NCBI GenBank assembly: GCA_938048445.1
Contig: CALIVE010000033.1
Location: forward strand, 1 to 25,074
From: Minisyncoccota bacterium
GTDB lineage: Bacteria; Patescibacteriota; Minisyncoccia; UBA6257; HR35
Length of the DNA: 25,074 nt
Reading direction: 5' to 3'
In this document: positions 8,802 to 16,282 of the stretch, piece by piece
How positions within the stretch are numbered: position 1 is the stretch's first letter
Layout: the number at the start of each line of letters is the position of its first letter
Translations under genes and position numbers: made by a program
The notes under the pieces: model-generated
What the model was told of the DNA's origin: nothing
What the model saw: the letters and a program-made list of their open reading frames with translations, nothing else
Databases searched by the model: none

Positions 8802-9585
8802 TTAAATTTAAAAAAATATTGCTTAATTGAAGGGCTTTATTTAAAAAGTATTCAGAGTCATAAAAAATATTTTCTAAAAATTTAATCTTATAAATTGATT
8901 TTCTATCTCCCTTTAAAAGATTCATTCTTTCTAAATGCAAAAGATACTCGACTGCTTCTTTTAAATCTATTTTTTCCTCATTTAATAAAACTTCAAATAT
9001 TTTTGAAGCCTCATCATTGGAAAAATAAGTTTTGGCAATAATATTAAAGATTTCTTTTTTTTCTAAAGTGTTTAAAATTTTGCCTATTTGGCCAGGGAAA
9101 ATTTTTACTAAAATCTCAATAGTTTTAATTTCTATCTTTTTTTCTAAAAGAAATTTTTTAATCTCCTCATTAGAAACCAAACCAAAGCTTATTTTTTGCA
9201 TTCTTGATCTGATTGTTGGATAAATCTTGTACAATCTATGGGTTATAAAAAACAACAAAATATTATCCTTTATTTCTTCGATTGATTTTAATAAAGAATT
9301 TTGAGCTTCCTTATTTAATTTATGAGCATCATTAACAATCACAATTCTTTTATCCTTTGTTGAAATACTTAATAATTTTTGAATTAACTGAGCCGTTGTT
9401 AAGCGAAGAAAAGCTGATTCGGAATTAATAGTTATAACATCTCTAAAACCAAATTTTTTGATAATTTCTTTTAAAGTATGAAACTTACCAACCCCCTCAG
9501 GGCCACAAAGCAAAAAAGCTCCTTTTTCAGAATCTTCGAGTATTTTCTTCAAAATTATCTGTTGTTCTTGATGACCAATAATCAT
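8794..9585 (-). CDS. holB: DNA polymerase III delta' subunit-like clamp-loader ATPase
   Basis: Clamp-loader subunit of the AAA+ family that helps place the sliding clamp on DNA. Visible are the opening IIGHQEQQ, P-loop GPEGVGKFH (residues about 33-41), Walker B-like IVIVNDAHKLN, sensor region EAQNSLLKSIEE and the SRM segment where active subunits have SRC. The Thr/Ser after the P-loop lysine is Phe, and the Walker B acidic pair is ND, so it probably does not hydrolyse ATP, as is typical of delta' subunits. The length of 263 aa is short for the family (about 330). It overlaps mreB by 4 nt. Confidence 0.82.
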   Translation of the reverse strand: MIIGHQEQQIILKKILEDSEKGAFLLCGPEGVGKFHTLKEIIKKFGFRDVITINSESAFLRLTTAQLIQKLLSISTKDKRIVIVNDAHKLNKEAQNSLLKSIEEIKDNILLFFITHRLYKIYPTIRSRMQKISFGLVSNEEIKKFLLEKKIEIKTIEILVKIFPGQIGKILNTLEKKEIFNIIAKTYFSNDEASKIFEVLLNEEKIDLKEAVEYLLHLERMNLLKGDRKSIYKIKFLENIFYDSEYFLNKALQLSNIFLNLNG

Positions 9586-10613
9586 TTGTATGAAGAAAGT
9601 AAAATTCTTCGGTAAAGATCAAGCTTTTCTATTATTTTACCTGTTCCTCGGGCAACACAATAAAGAGGATCTTCAGCAACATAAGTTGGAACTCCTGTAT
9701 ATTCATAAATTAAGGAATCTAAATTTTTTAAAAGAGCACTACCACCAGAAAGCACAATTCCTTTTTCCATAATATCAGCAACCAATTCAGGAGGGGTATT
9801 AGCAAGAACTTTTTTAATTCCTGATACAATTTCCCTTAAATCCTTTTGTAATGCTTCAGCTATATGGTTGGAACTGATTTTAATATTAACAGGAAGCCCT
9901 GTCAAAATATTTATCCCTCGGACTTCTTGGGTATTTTCATTATTGTTTCTTGTTATCATTGCAGAACCTATTTGCATTTTAATTAATTCAGCAGTTCTTT
10001 CACCGACTGCTAAATTAAATTTTTTTCTTAAATATTCCTTAATTGATTCATCGAATTTATCCCCAGCAATTCTAATAGATTCCCACCGAACAATTCCTCC
10101 TAAAGAAATAACTGCTATTTCTGTTGTCCCACCGCCAATATTTACAATCATATGTCCTGACGGAGCATTAATAGGTAAATCTGCTCCTAAAGCAGCAAGA
10201 AGTGGTTCTCTAATCGGATAAACTTCTCTGGCTCCAGCTTCTTTAGCAGCATCTATTACTGCTTTTCTTTCAGTTGAAGTAATTCCTGCAGGTACAGAAA
10301 TTATTAAAATAGGTTTAAAAAACTTAGTTATTTTAATTTTATTTAAGAAATATCTTAAAATAGCTAAAGTTGCTTTATAATCAGCAATAACTCCTTCTTT
10401 TAAAGGACGGTAGATTTTGATATCTATGGGAGTTCTTCCAATCATTTCTTTGGCTTCTTTACCTACTGCTAAAATTTTATTAGTAAGCTCATCCAAAGCA
10501 ACAACTGTGGGCTCTGTTAAAACAATCCCTTTACCAGCTATATAAATTGTTGTATTTGCTGTTCCTAAATCAATTCCTATTTTTGGTATCATTTTCATTA
10601 AAATTTTAAACAA
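9582..10613 (-). CDS. mreB: MreB, actin-like rod-shape protein
   Basis: An actin-fold ATPase that polymerises under the membrane and guides cell-wall elongation. The phosphate-1 motif GIDLGTANTTIY, the segment EPTVVALD, PIREPLLAALGADLPI, the phosphate-2 motif NIGGGTTEIAVISLGG and the adenosine motif VLSGGSALLKNL are all present. The 343-aa length is typical. The start at 10613 gives an amphipathic N-terminal helix (MFKILMKMIPK), as in membrane-binding MreBs, but Met6 or Met8 could also be used. Genes mreC/mreD do not follow. Its start is 3 nt from that of the divergent priA. Confidence 0.96.
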   Translation of the reverse strand: MFKILMKMIPKIGIDLGTANTTIYIAGKGIVLTEPTVVALDELTNKILAVGKEAKEMIGRTPIDIKIYRPLKEGVIADYKATLAILRYFLNKIKITKFFKPILIISVPAGITSTERKAVIDAAKEAGAREVYPIREPLLAALGADLPINAPSGHMIVNIGGGTTEIAVISLGGIVRWESIRIAGDKFDESIKEYLRKKFNLAVGERTAELIKMQIGSAMITRNNNENTQEVRGINILTGLPVNIKISSNHIAEALQKDLREIVSGIKKVLANTPPELVADIMEKGIVLSGGSALLKNLDSLIYEYTGVPTYVAEDPLYCVARGTGKIIEKLDLYRRILLSSYK

Positions 10614-10616
10614 AAA

Positions 10617-12350
10617 ATGGCAAAAATAAAATTATTAGATATTATACCAATTGAACCTTTACCCTTAAATTCTCCAGATATTTTTTTATATTTTTCGACC
10701 ATTCCTGTTTTAAAAGGAAGTATTGTCAAGATAGATTTAAAAGGCAAAAAAACTTATGGTTATGTATATAAAGTTAGAGAGTTAAATGAGGTTAAAAAAT
10801 TTTTAAAAGAGTTAGATTTTCAAATAAAACCTATTGACGAATTAATTATAGAAAAAAAATTTATAAATTCCACTCAAGAAAAATTAGCATTTTGGCTTGC
10901 TAAGAATTATTACCTTTCTCTTCCACATGCTTTTTATTTCTTTTTAAATTTCTTTCCCAAAATAGAAATAAGGGATGAACCAAAAGAAGAGATTGGAAAA
11001 AAATTTATAAAAAAATTTAAAAAGGAATTGGAAGTCAATGATTTGAAACCACTGCCAATTCTTATCTTAACTCCTACTGAAGACCATGCTTTATCAATTT
11101 ATGAAAAATTAAAGAAAGAATTAAAAGAGAAATTACTATTAATTGATTTTGAACAAAAAGAAAAAGTTTTCAATCAAATAATTAAGAGCATTTTGAATAA
11201 AGAAGAATTTTTATTTATCGGGTCAAAACATTGCGTTTTTCTTCCTTGGTCAAAATTAAATAAAATAATCGTTTTTGAAGAAGGAAATATTTTTTATAAG
11301 GAATATTTTAAAAGTCCTTATTTCAATTACTTAAACATTATTGAGAAATTAGCAAAATTATTAAAAACAGAGCTTTTATTAATCAGCGATTTTCCCTCTT
11401 TAAAAACAATAATATCTTTCAAAAGACCTCTTCAAGATTTCTCTTCCTGGCAACTTGAACCATTAGAAAGCATCTTCGAAATTGAAAAAATAATTAAAGA
11501 ACATAAAACTATCAAGATATTTTCCCCACTTAAAATATTAAGCAAAAAATTGAGATGTCAGGTATGTTTTTATGAATTTTTATGCCCAAAATGTAATTTT
11601 CCGCTGTTGATTTATGAAAAAAAAGCCTATTGTCGAATATGTTTTAAAAAATATAGCTTAGAAAATAGATGTCCTAATTGTGGTTCTAATGATATTTATG
11701 TTAAAGGAATCGGTGCTCTTTGGATCAAAAGATACTTAGAAAAAATGGGTTATTCTGTCTGGTTTCTTGAAGAAAAAAAAGACATAAAAAATTTCCTCAA
11801 AAAGAAAGCAGAAAAATATATTTTACTTGGAAGCTATAATCTTTTAAACCCTTTACTTCCCCCATCAGATATTTCCTTATTTATTAACTTTGATCAAATG
11901 TTTCACAGCTTGAATCCATTTTTGAAAGAAAGATATTTAAGAATTGTTATTGAATTGGCAAAAAAATCTAAGGTAGTTTATATTCATACGCATAATTCAA
12001 AATTAATCGAAAATATAAAAAATGGAAGTTTTTTAGAAGAAATTATTAAAGAAAGAGAAGAAAAAAGATTGCCTCCCTATTCTCGTTTGATAAAAATAAT
12101 TTCAAGATTAAAAAATTTAGAAAGACTTAATCAAAGATTAATCGAGACACGCGAATTAATTGAGAGAAAACTTAATCTTTCTAAAAAAGATTTAGAAGTT
12201 TCTGGACCATTTTTGGAAAGTATTCCTCTTAAAAAAAGAAGATATCAAATGTTTTTACTTTTAAGATTATTCAAAGAAGTTGAGCTAAAAGAAATCTTAA
12301 AAGAAATCCCTTATATTGATGAAATTAGAACTGATGAGGAAGATTTTTAA
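10617..12350 (+). CDS. priA: PriA-like primosome protein without helicase ATPase motifs
   Basis: The only protein gene on the plus strand. PriA reloads the replicative helicase at stalled forks. The N-terminal DNA-binding domain (VIPIEPLPLN-type start) is present. Two zinc sites are formed by eight cysteines at about residues 312-355 (CQVC, CPKC, CRIC, CPNC), followed by GIGALWIKRYLEKMGY and the C-terminal REEKRLPPYSRLIKI. The region that should hold the GVTGSGKTE Walker A is deleted. The segment aligned with GTRSALFAPF/DEEH reads GSKHCVFLPW and FEEG. It therefore cannot be an active helicase. At 577 aa it is about 150 shorter than E. coli PriA. It probably works as a structural loader. It converges with the sugar transferase gene, with a 4-nt overlap. 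Confidence 0.88.
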   Translation: MAKIKLLDIIPIEPLPLNSPDIFLYFSTIPVLKGSIVKIDLKGKKTYGYVYKVRELNEVKKFLKELDFQIKPIDELIIEKKFINSTQEKLAFWLAKNYYLSLPHAFYFFLNFFPKIEIRDEPKEEIGKKFIKKFKKELEVNDLKPLPILILTPTEDHALSIYEKLKKELKEKLLLIDFEQKEKVFNQIIKSILNKEEFLFIGSKHCVFLPWSKLNKIIVFEEGNIFYKEYFKSPYFNYLNIIEKLAKLLKTELLLISDFPSLKTIISFKRPLQDFSSWQLEPLESIFEIEKIIKEHKTIKIFSPLKILSKKLRCQVCFYEFLCPKCNFPLLIYEKKAYCRICFKKYSLENRCPNCGSNDIYVKGIGALWIKRYLEKMGYSVWFLEEKKDIKNFLKKKAEKYILLGSYNLLNPLLPPSDISLFINFDQMFHSLNPFLKERYLRIVIELAKKSKVVYIHTHNSKLIENIKNGSFLEEIIKEREEKRLPPYSRLIKIISRLKNLERLNQRLIETRELIERKLNLSKKDLEVSGPFLESIPLKKRRYQMFLLLRLFKEVELKEILKEIPYIDEIRTDEEDF

Positions 12351-13612
12351 AGATTAAAAATAGTTTTCAAAATAATTAAAATGTCTAAAATTAAACTTTT
12401 GTTTTTCAAATAGTAAAGATCGTATTCTAATTTTCTTTTACTTTCTTCTAAACTACGCGCATATTTATAATTAACTTGAGCCCAACCAGTAATTCCTGGC
12501 AAAACGAAATGGCGGACTTCAAAATAAGGAATCTTTTTATTCAATTCTTCAACGATAGGAACCTGTTCTGGTCTTGGACCAACAAATGAAAGTTCATTTT
12601 TAAAAATATTGATTATTTGGGGAATCTCATCTAAATGCAATTTCCTTAAAATTTTCCCAAAATAAAATATTCTTTCATCATTATCTTTTGCCCAAATTCC
12701 TAAATCTTTAAAAACTTTCATTGTTCTAAATTTATAGAGAGTAAAAATTTTATTATCTTTCCCAACTCTTTTTTGTTTAAATAAGATAGGTCCTGGCGAG
12801 CTTAAATAAATTCCTAAACAAATCAAAGGAATAAAAGGCAAAGTAAAAATTAAAATTAAAAAAGCGAAAAAAATATCTATAACTCTTTTTAAAAAACTAT
12901 AAAACTTAATTTCAGGATTGATAATTTCTTTTAAAATCCAATACTCATCAATCTCTTCTAAGGGAATAAACCCTAAGTTTTTTTCATAAAAATCAATTAT
13001 CTCTAAAAAGGGAATTTTAAGCTCTAAAAGATCCTTTTTTAAATTTTTAAAATCAATATTATTAACTAATTTCCGACTTATTAAAATTAAAGCAACATCT
13101 TTTACTAATGGCAATTCTAAATTAGAAGTAACCTTAATAACTTCAAAAAAATTTAGATGCTTAAAATCTTCTAAGATTCTTTCTTTAATTTCATCAGGTG
13201 CGATAACCAAAACTTTAATTTTGAATTTTGATAAATAATTATTTAAAAATATTACTCTAAAGATAATAAACAGAGAAAAATAAAAAAGAAGAAAAATAAG
13301 TAGATTTGTTTTTGGGGAGATTTTTAAAAATGGATTAAAGTAAAAAAGAATAACTGCTGCTACTGTTCCAAAAATAAAAGCTTTAATTGCATTTGAAGTT
13401 ATTCTTTGATTTGTGATAGGCGAGTAAAGATTATTAAGAAAAAAACCTAAAAGCCAAAAGGGAAGGATAATAGTAAAAGCTATAAGATGCTGTTTAAGTA
13501 TTAAAAAATCAAAACCATACCTTATTAAAACTAACAATAGAAGAGAAAGATAAAAGCTAATTATATCTAAAATTATTAAAAAGAAAATAAGTATTTTATG
13601 AAAATTTTTCAT
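12347..13612 (-). CDS. Polyprenyl-phosphate sugar-phosphate transferase (WcaJ/WbaP-like)
   Basis: Initiates exopolysaccharide or surface glycan synthesis by moving a sugar-1-phosphate from a UDP-sugar onto undecaprenyl phosphate. About four N-terminal membrane helices are followed by a Rossmann-like CoA-binding-type region, then the bacterial sugar transferase domain. That domain has SFLKRVIDIFFAF, KQKRVGKDNKIFTLYKFRTM, LRKLHLDEIPQ, FVGPRPEQ and PGITGWAQVN. Translation could open at 13636, but the ATG at 13612 overlaps the TGA of the upstream 40-aa gene (ATGA) and is preferred, giving 421 aa. Its product could feed the LCP enzyme encoded elsewhere in the window. The sugar is not predictable. 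Confidence 0.9.
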   Translation of the reverse strand: MKNFHKILIFFLIILDIISFYLSLLLLVLIRYGFDFLILKQHLIAFTIILPFWLLGFFLNNLYSPITNQRITSNAIKAFIFGTVAAVILFYFNPFLKISPKTNLLIFLLFYFSLFIIFRVIFLNNYLSKFKIKVLVIAPDEIKERILEDFKHLNFFEVIKVTSNLELPLVKDVALILISRKLVNNIDFKNLKKDLLELKIPFLEIIDFYEKNLGFIPLEEIDEYWILKEIINPEIKFYSFLKRVIDIFFAFLILIFTLPFIPLICLGIYLSSPGPILFKQKRVGKDNKIFTLYKFRTMKVFKDLGIWAKDNDERIFYFGKILRKLHLDEIPQIINIFKNELSFVGPRPEQVPIVEELNKKIPYFEVRHFVLPGITGWAQVNYKYARSLEESKRKLEYDLYYLKNKSLILDILIILKTIFNL

Positions 13613-13731
13613 GGCTCGATTGTCAATTTTTTCCAAATTTTTTCAAACAATTTATAGCCGATTATCCAAATTATTACCATTAATAAACAAATTTTTCCTA
13701 AAATATTTAAAAGTTTATCAATAATTTCCAT
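13609..13731 (-). CDS. Tiny membrane protein, 40 aa
   Basis: ATG at 13731, stop TGA at 13611-13609 overlapping the sugar transferase ATG by 4 nt. The sequence is MEIIDKLLNILGK, one hydrophobic helix (ICLLMVIIWIIGYKLF), then a basic end (EKIWKKLTIEP). Translation coupling on both sides supports it, but composition alone cannot prove coding. Function unknown. It may be an accessory to the membrane-bound sugar transferase. Confidence 0.5.
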   Translation of the reverse strand: MEIIDKLLNILGKICLLMVIIWIIGYKLFEKIWKKLTIEP

Positions 13732-13870
13732 TTTTAATAATTTTAATCTCGCAGGGAACATAAAATTTAATTCCATAAAGAAAACCAATTTGAAACATCA
13801 ATAGTGAAAGAAAAAATACTAAAAGAAATAATTTTATTTTATTTTTATCCACTTTTTTCAATATTGACAT
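13718..13870 (-). CDS. Tiny membrane protein, 50 aa
   Basis: ATG at 13870, stop TGA at 13720-13718, overlapping the next small gene by 14 nt. It has a basic start (MSILKKVDKNKIK), one hydrophobic helix (LFLLVFFLSLLMFQIGFLYGI) and a short tail FYVPCEIKIIKNGNY. This is the predicted first gene of the sugar transferase group. No ribosome binding site is obvious. Function unknown, and coding status is plausible but unproven. Confidence 0.45.
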   Translation of the reverse strand: MSILKKVDKNKIKLFLLVFFLSLLMFQIGFLYGIKFYVPCEIKIIKNGNY

Positions 13871-13888
13871 TCAAAAACAAGATATAAT
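13864..13888 (+). promoter_or_regulatory. Possible plus-strand promoter for the small RNA at 13894-13965
   Basis: A perfect TTGACA (13864-13869) and perfect TATAAT (13883-13888) lie on the plus strand. The spacer is only 13 nt, shorter than the usual 16-18, so the two may not work as a pair and the -10 may act with another contact. The predicted start is near 13894. Confidence 0.4.
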
Positions 13889-13893
13889 TTAAG

Positions 13894-13965
13894 TGACAGG
13901 GGGTTGATTGAGCCAGTTGATGGCTCCACCCTTTCTGCCAAAAAGGCCCGAAAGGGCCTTTTTGG
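13894..13965 (+). ncRNA. Candidate small structured RNA (about 72 nt), family not recognised
   Basis: Between the plus-strand -10 element and the terminator lies a G/C-rich stretch in an otherwise AT-rich intergenic region. It can fold into an outer helix (CAGGGGGT at 13897-13904 with ACCC...CTG at 13928-13937) enclosing a perfect hairpin GAGCC / AGTTGAT / GGCTC (13910-13926), then a 12-bp terminator stem. The hexamer GTTGAT occurs twice (13903-13908 and the hairpin loop). No open frame is present. If read on the minus strand it would instead be the leader of the 50-aa gene. Confidence 0.4.
13938..13965. terminator. Two-way intrinsic terminator
   Basis: A 12-bp perfect stem, CCAAAAAGGCCC / GAAA / GGGCCTTTTTGG, gives a G/C stem followed by five T on either strand. 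On the minus strand it ends the tRNA-Arg transcript 15 nt after the tRNA. On the plus strand it would end the candidate small RNA. Confidence 0.85.
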
Positions 13966-13979
13966 GTTAGACCATAATT

Positions 13980-14052
13980 TGCCCCGGGAGGGACTCGAAC
14001 CCCCAACCTTGAGCTTAGAACGCTCCTGCTCTTCCGATTGAGCTACCGGGGC
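13980..14052 (-). tRNA. tRNA-Arg (anticodon UCU)
   Basis: Folds as a full cloverleaf: acceptor GCCCCGG/CCGGGGC, D stem GCTC/GAGC, anticodon loop GTTCTAA with U33 and anticodon TCT, T arm with loop TTCGAGT. The first anticodon-stem pair is a G-A mismatch. The discriminator is A and the CCA end is not encoded. A TGTTATAAT element lies 8 nt upstream and a strong terminator follows. Confidence 0.95.
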
Positions 14053-14060
14053 TAAATTTA

Positions 14061-14069
14061 ATTATAACA
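14061..14069 (-). promoter_or_regulatory. Extended -10 promoter of tRNA-Arg
   Basis: TGTTATAAT on the minus strand, overlapping the stop codon of the permease gene. It is a TGn-extended -10 without a recognisable -35. The same 9-mer occurs at 22806-22814 and 23061-23069. Confidence 0.65.
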
Positions 14070-15162
14070 AAAATTCTTGAAGAAAATTTAATATAAATCC
14101 TATAACAAATAAAACTATAAGTAGATAAATTACAAAATTAGGTATTGGAAAATATTTTTTTTCTTTTAATTTCAAATAACAAACAAGAATTACAATTAGA
14201 TTAAGAGCTATAAAAAGACTTCCAATAGCACTTATTAGCTTTGCTAAGTTTTTAAAATCTAAAAAGACAAAAATTAATATCGGCAAAGATGTATAAAGCC
14301 AAGATTTAAATTTTGTTAGCCCAAAATCTGCACAAAGACCTCTCTTCAAATAAAAGGCTAAAGCTACAAAAGTAGTATAAATATTTAAAAATGCTAAACT
14401 GACTAATAAAAGAAGAGTTTTTTTATCAATAATTTTACTTAAACTAAAAATAGCTTCTTGACTAACATTTTTGCCTAAAATCCCAGCAACAGCTATAACA
14501 AACAAAGCATAAAGCAGGCCAACTAATAAAAAAGAGACAATATTAATCAAAATAAACTTTCTTTTGTCAGGACCAATAAGATCATAAGCAATTTGCAAAG
14601 ATGAGTAACCTGTAAGAGCAAAAATTAAAATTCCATAACTTAAGATAGGATCAAGAAAATTAAATTCTAAATTGGCTAAATCAATTTTTGGCAAGAAAAT
14701 AAAGATTATCCAAATAAAAATTAATAAAAGAAGAAGGGTAATAAAAGAATCAGCCCGAGCGAAAATATTAGTTTCAAAGGCAATTAATAAAATTATTGAA
14801 AAAACAATAATAAGTTTTAAAAATAAAGGATTAATAAAAATAATCGAACCAATAATTGACGGTAAAGCAATAAGATAAGCCCAAAATACTAATTGAGTAC
14901 CCCAAAAATCTAATATCCAAATGTATTTTTTAAAATGACTACCTAAAAATTTTTCAGCTAAACCGGGTAGATTATGTTTTTCCTTAACATAAAAAATTAA
15001 CTCTCCATAAGCTAAATGAAGTATTAAAAAGGCAAACAAAAGTATAAAAAATGAAATCCAAAAATAAATTCCTGAATGAATATAAGCATAAGGAAGGATA
15101 AAAACACCAAGCCCAATAATTGTACTAATAACAATAAAAATACTTTCTAAAATATTACTCAT
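14062..15162 (-). CDS. Amino-acid permease-like transporter (APC/AAAP superfamily)
   Basis: A 366-aa polytopic membrane protein with about eleven hydrophobic helices. The first helix carries the unwound substrate-binding motif of the superfamily, STIIGLGVFILPYAYIHSG (residues 13-31), as in aromatic amino-acid permeases. A later helix with LIFALTGYSSLQIAYDLIG matches the second conserved unwound segment. It probably imports amino acids, useful for an organism with few biosynthetic genes. The substrate cannot be told. Its start overlaps the MgtC-like gene by 8 nt. Confidence 0.75.
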   Translation of the reverse strand: MSNILESIFIVISTIIGLGVFILPYAYIHSGIYFWISFFILLFAFLILHLAYGELIFYVKEKHNLPGLAEKFLGSHFKKYIWILDFWGTQLVFWAYLIALPSIIGSIIFINPLFLKLIIVFSIILLIAFETNIFARADSFITLLLLLIFIWIIFIFLPKIDLANLEFNFLDPILSYGILIFALTGYSSLQIAYDLIGPDKRKFILINIVSFLLVGLLYALFVIAVAGILGKNVSQEAIFSLSKIIDKKTLLLLVSLAFLNIYTTFVALAFYLKRGLCADFGLTKFKSWLYTSLPILIFVFLDFKNLAKLISAIGSLFIALNLIVILVCYLKLKEKKYFPIPNFVIYLLIVLFVIGFILNFLQEFLL

Positions 15163-15562
15163 TTTTTAATCTTTCCTCAATATAGGGCAATAATGCTAAA
15201 ATTATTAAAATTAAAATTGTTACCGTAAAAGCTTCTAAATAAAAACCCTGACCAACTGCTAAACCAACTCCAGCTGTAGTCCACAGAGCAGCTGCAGTTG
15301 TTAGACCAAAAATATGTTCTTCTTTTAAAAATATTAATCCTGATCCTAAAAATCCTATTCCTAAAATTATGTTAGCTAAAATCCTCGCACTCGAATCAGT
15401 TGGTAAATAACTGGCAATCAAAGAAAAAAGAGTTGCTCCTAAACTTACTAAAGCAAAAGTTCTCAAGCCAGCTTGTTTTTTAAAAAAACTTCTTTCAACT
15501 CCAATAATAGCACCTAAGACTGTTCCTAATATTAATCGATAAATTATTTCAACCAAAGGCAT
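15155..15562 (-). CDS. MgtC/SapB family membrane protein
   Basis: A 135-aa protein with four hydrophobic helices and the MgtC signature: LGAIIGVERSFFKKQAGLRTFALVSLG (residues 16-42), then ILANIILGIGFLGSGLIF and a TTAAALWTTAGVGLAVG stretch. MgtC proteins affect magnesium stress and membrane ATPase activity in pathogens, but many environmental homologues are uncharacterised. The C-terminal ACT-like domain of long MgtC is absent, as in the SapB type. It lies 1 nt after the LOG-like gene. Confidence 0.88.
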   Translation of the reverse strand: MPLVEIIYRLILGTVLGAIIGVERSFFKKQAGLRTFALVSLGATLFSLIASYLPTDSSARILANIILGIGFLGSGLIFLKEEHIFGLTTAAALWTTAGVGLAVGQGFYLEAFTVTILILIILALLPYIEERLKNE

Positions 15563-15563
15563 T

Positions 15564-16097
15564 TTAAATAATCTTAATTAATTTTTCAATTAATAAAGTA
15601 ATATCACTTTCCCAAACAATTTTATTATGCTCTTTTCTTGCTTCTTTAACAATTTCTTTCATATACTTTTCTTCGCCACCCGAACCAACTAAAATCCCCA
15701 TAGGCTTTTTCTCTTCGTAAGCAATTAAAAATTCATTTAAAGTTCCGCTTCGACCACAAATAAAAATTACTCCATCACCTGATCTTATTAAAATTAAATT
15801 TCTTCCAGAATGTCCTAAGCCAGTATAAAAAATAAGATGGTGGTAATCAGTTGGAAGCTCATAAACATTTTTATGTTCATTTTCATCAAAAGCAGGTGAA
15901 AAACCAATAACATAACCATTATTTTCATAAGCACCTTTGGCTGCCCAATAAGGAACACCAGTTGTTGCTCCAGTTATTGTTATAATTCCTCTTTGAGCTA
16001 ATTCTTTGCCTATCAAATAAGCAGTATCATTAATGTTGGGACTACAAAAAGTTGTTTCCGCTGCTCCAGAAATGGCTATTTTTATCTTTTTTTCCAT
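15564..16097 (-). CDS. LOG/TIGR00725-like Rossmann-fold protein
   Basis: A 177-aa SLOG-superfamily protein. An N-terminal ISGAAE strand-loop is followed by a GATTGVPYWAAKGA segment and SGRNLILIRSGDGVIFICGRSGTLNEF, the equivalent of the family's PGGxGTxxE phosphoribohydrolase/nucleotide-binding motif. In cytokinin-activating LOG enzymes that motif is intact; here the first Gly-Gly is Gly-Arg-Ser. The related TIGR00725 proteins have no settled function. It probably binds a nucleotide or its derivative. It follows rpmI by 2 nt. Confidence 0.75.
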   Translation of the reverse strand: MEKKIKIAISGAAETTFCSPNINDTAYLIGKELAQRGIITITGATTGVPYWAAKGAYENNGYVIGFSPAFDENEHKNVYELPTDYHHLIFYTGLGHSGRNLILIRSGDGVIFICGRSGTLNEFLIAYEEKKPMGILVGSGGEEKYMKEIVKEARKEHNKIVWESDITLLIEKLIKII

Positions 16098-16099
16098 TA

Positions 16100-16282
16100 T
16101 TAATAAATTGCGTATTTAATGAAATTCTTATCAGCTTCAGTTAATTTTCTTTTTTCTCTTTTTAAATTTTTATCTTTTTTTACCCTAAAATGACTTAAAC
16201 CTGATTTTCTTCTTAATATTTTATTTCCTTTTAATTTAAATCTCTTTAAAAATGATTTTCGAATCTTATTAGGACTATTCAT
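16100..16282 (-). CDS. rpmI: 50S ribosomal protein bL35
   Basis: A 60-aa, very basic protein with the L35 pattern KSFLKRFKLKGNKILRRKSGLSHF and an ADKNFIKYAIY end. Slightly shorter than the usual 64-65. The order infC-rpmI is the classical one, and the start overlaps the infC stop by 4 nt. The normal third gene, rplT (bL20), does not follow; a LOG-like gene does. Confidence 0.9.
   Translation of the reverse strand: MNSPNKIRKSFLKRFKLKGNKILRRKSGLSHFRVKKDKNLKREKRKLTEADKNFIKYAIY

Noticed and set aside
9032..9772. Two short plus-strand frames inside the delta' and mreB genes (9032-9223, 9590-9772)
   Set aside because: Antisense shadows with no conserved motif.
9868..10221. 117-codon plus-strand open frame inside mreB
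   Set aside because: Antisense of conserved MreB motifs; long frame explained by codon bias of the real gene.
12343..12361. A/T-only hairpin ATTTTTAA-AGA-TTAAAAAT at the convergent ends of priA and the sugar transferase gene
   Set aside because: No G/C in the stem, so too weak to call an intrinsic terminator; overlaps both stop regions by chance in AT-rich DNA.
14672..14878. 68-codon plus-strand frame inside the permease gene
   Set aside because: Basic, low-complexity antisense shadow of membrane helices.
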